Positions 5,612 through 5,898 of a stretch of DNA of 5,898 bases are shown here, in pieces. Origin of the DNA: Haloquadratum sp. J07HQX50 (lineage in GTDB: Archaea > Halobacteriota > Halobacteria > Halobacteriales > Haloferacaceae); contig KE356562.1 in NCBI GenBank assembly GCA_000416005.1, positions 62,904-68,801 on the forward strand, written 5' to 3'. A program made the position numbers and the translations under genes. The stretch's first letter is position 1. Each line of letters begins with the position of its first letter. Below the pieces are notes generated by a model. The model did no database searches and was not told the origin of the DNA. It worked only from the letters and a program-made list of their open reading frames with translations.

Positions 5612-5652
5612 ACTCGCAGTCGGACTCTGTCATCAATTGGTTGTGCTGCTCA

Positions 5653-5659
5653 ATTAATA
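5653..5659 (-). promoter_or_regulatory. TATA-like box of the lipoprotein gene
   Basis: On the minus strand this reads TATTAAT. Its centre is about 45 bases before the ATG at 5611, which would put the transcription start near 5629 and leave a leader of about 18 bases. No clear Shine-Dalgarno sequence is present in that leader. Confidence 0.4.
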
Positions 5660-5718
5660 TCTGTGAGACACGCACCATTGGGAACATACGCTTCCTCTAT
5701 AGATCTGAGCGAATAGTG

Positions 5719-5750
5719 TGCTCACTGATTATGCTGTAGTGACTGCTCAC
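5719..5750. repeat. Short direct repeat TGCTCAC with an internal dyad
   Basis: TGCTCAC occurs at 5719-5725 and again at 5744-5750, 25 bases apart. Between them TCACT (5722-5726) and AGTGA (5738-5742) are reverse complements. The cluster lies about 110-140 bases upstream of the lipoprotein start, or before a gene beyond the right edge. It is a weak candidate regulator site. Confidence 0.25.
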
Positions 5751-5898
5751 CGTTTGATATGATGAATGTATTATTTCGAACCGTCAGCTTCGATAATTTA
5801 GCATCGGTGGACTCTCTCTGGATTCAGCGACGCTCGCTTTCTATCGAGAAATCACATACATTGTGTTTTCAGGGAAAGGGGCTTGCAAGCAGGATCTA

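Noticed and set aside
1..5898. CRISPR array, insertion sequence, toxin-antitoxin or phage module
   Set aside because: No regular repeat-spacer pattern, transposase or integrase motif, terminal repeats, or paired small genes of that kind were seen on either strand.

Overview
The window looks like haloarchaeal chromosome. The predicted proteins are acidic, one carries a Tat-type lipoprotein signal, TATA-like boxes lie about 27 bases before likely transcript starts, and at least one start looks leaderless. Base composition is close to balanced and third codon positions are not strongly G/C, unlike most haloarchaea. That points to a low-GC genus such as Haloquadratum. The genus is an inference from composition and style, not from a match.

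Layout, left to right. (1) Positions 1-166, minus strand: the first 55 codons of a small membrane protein that runs off the left edge. (2) 365-1030, minus: a carboxymuconolactone decarboxylase/AhpD-like protein with a CxxCxxxH redox motif. (3) 1031-1401: a divergent control region with AT-rich palindromes, a TATA-like box far upstream of the next gene, and two hairpins. (4) 1402-2610 (possibly from 1318), plus: an ATP-grasp ligase-like enzyme. (5) 2611-2866: a possible terminator, then a TATA-like box and an operator-like inverted repeat. (6) 2867-4069, plus: an FMN-dependent alpha-hydroxy-acid oxidising enzyme of the lactate 2-monooxygenase type. (7) 4070-4246: a convergent gap. (8) 4247-4576, minus: a small two-helix membrane protein. 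(9) 4730-5611, minus: a Tat-exported lipoprotein of unknown function. (10) 5612-5898: upstream region without a convincing gene.

The genes do not form one obvious pathway. The lactate-type oxidase is a metabolic flavoenzyme. The AhpD-like protein could act in thiol or peroxide chemistry, but nothing ties it to the oxidase. The ATP-grasp enzyme has no recognisable pathway partner here. The lipoprotein and the two-helix protein share a strand with a 153-base gap and may be expressed together at the cell surface. I found no CRISPR array, insertion sequence, tRNA, rRNA or clear defence or mobile module. The most interesting signals are non-coding: the structured leader before the ATP-grasp gene and the CATGTAGG/CCTACATG repeats before the oxidase gene.
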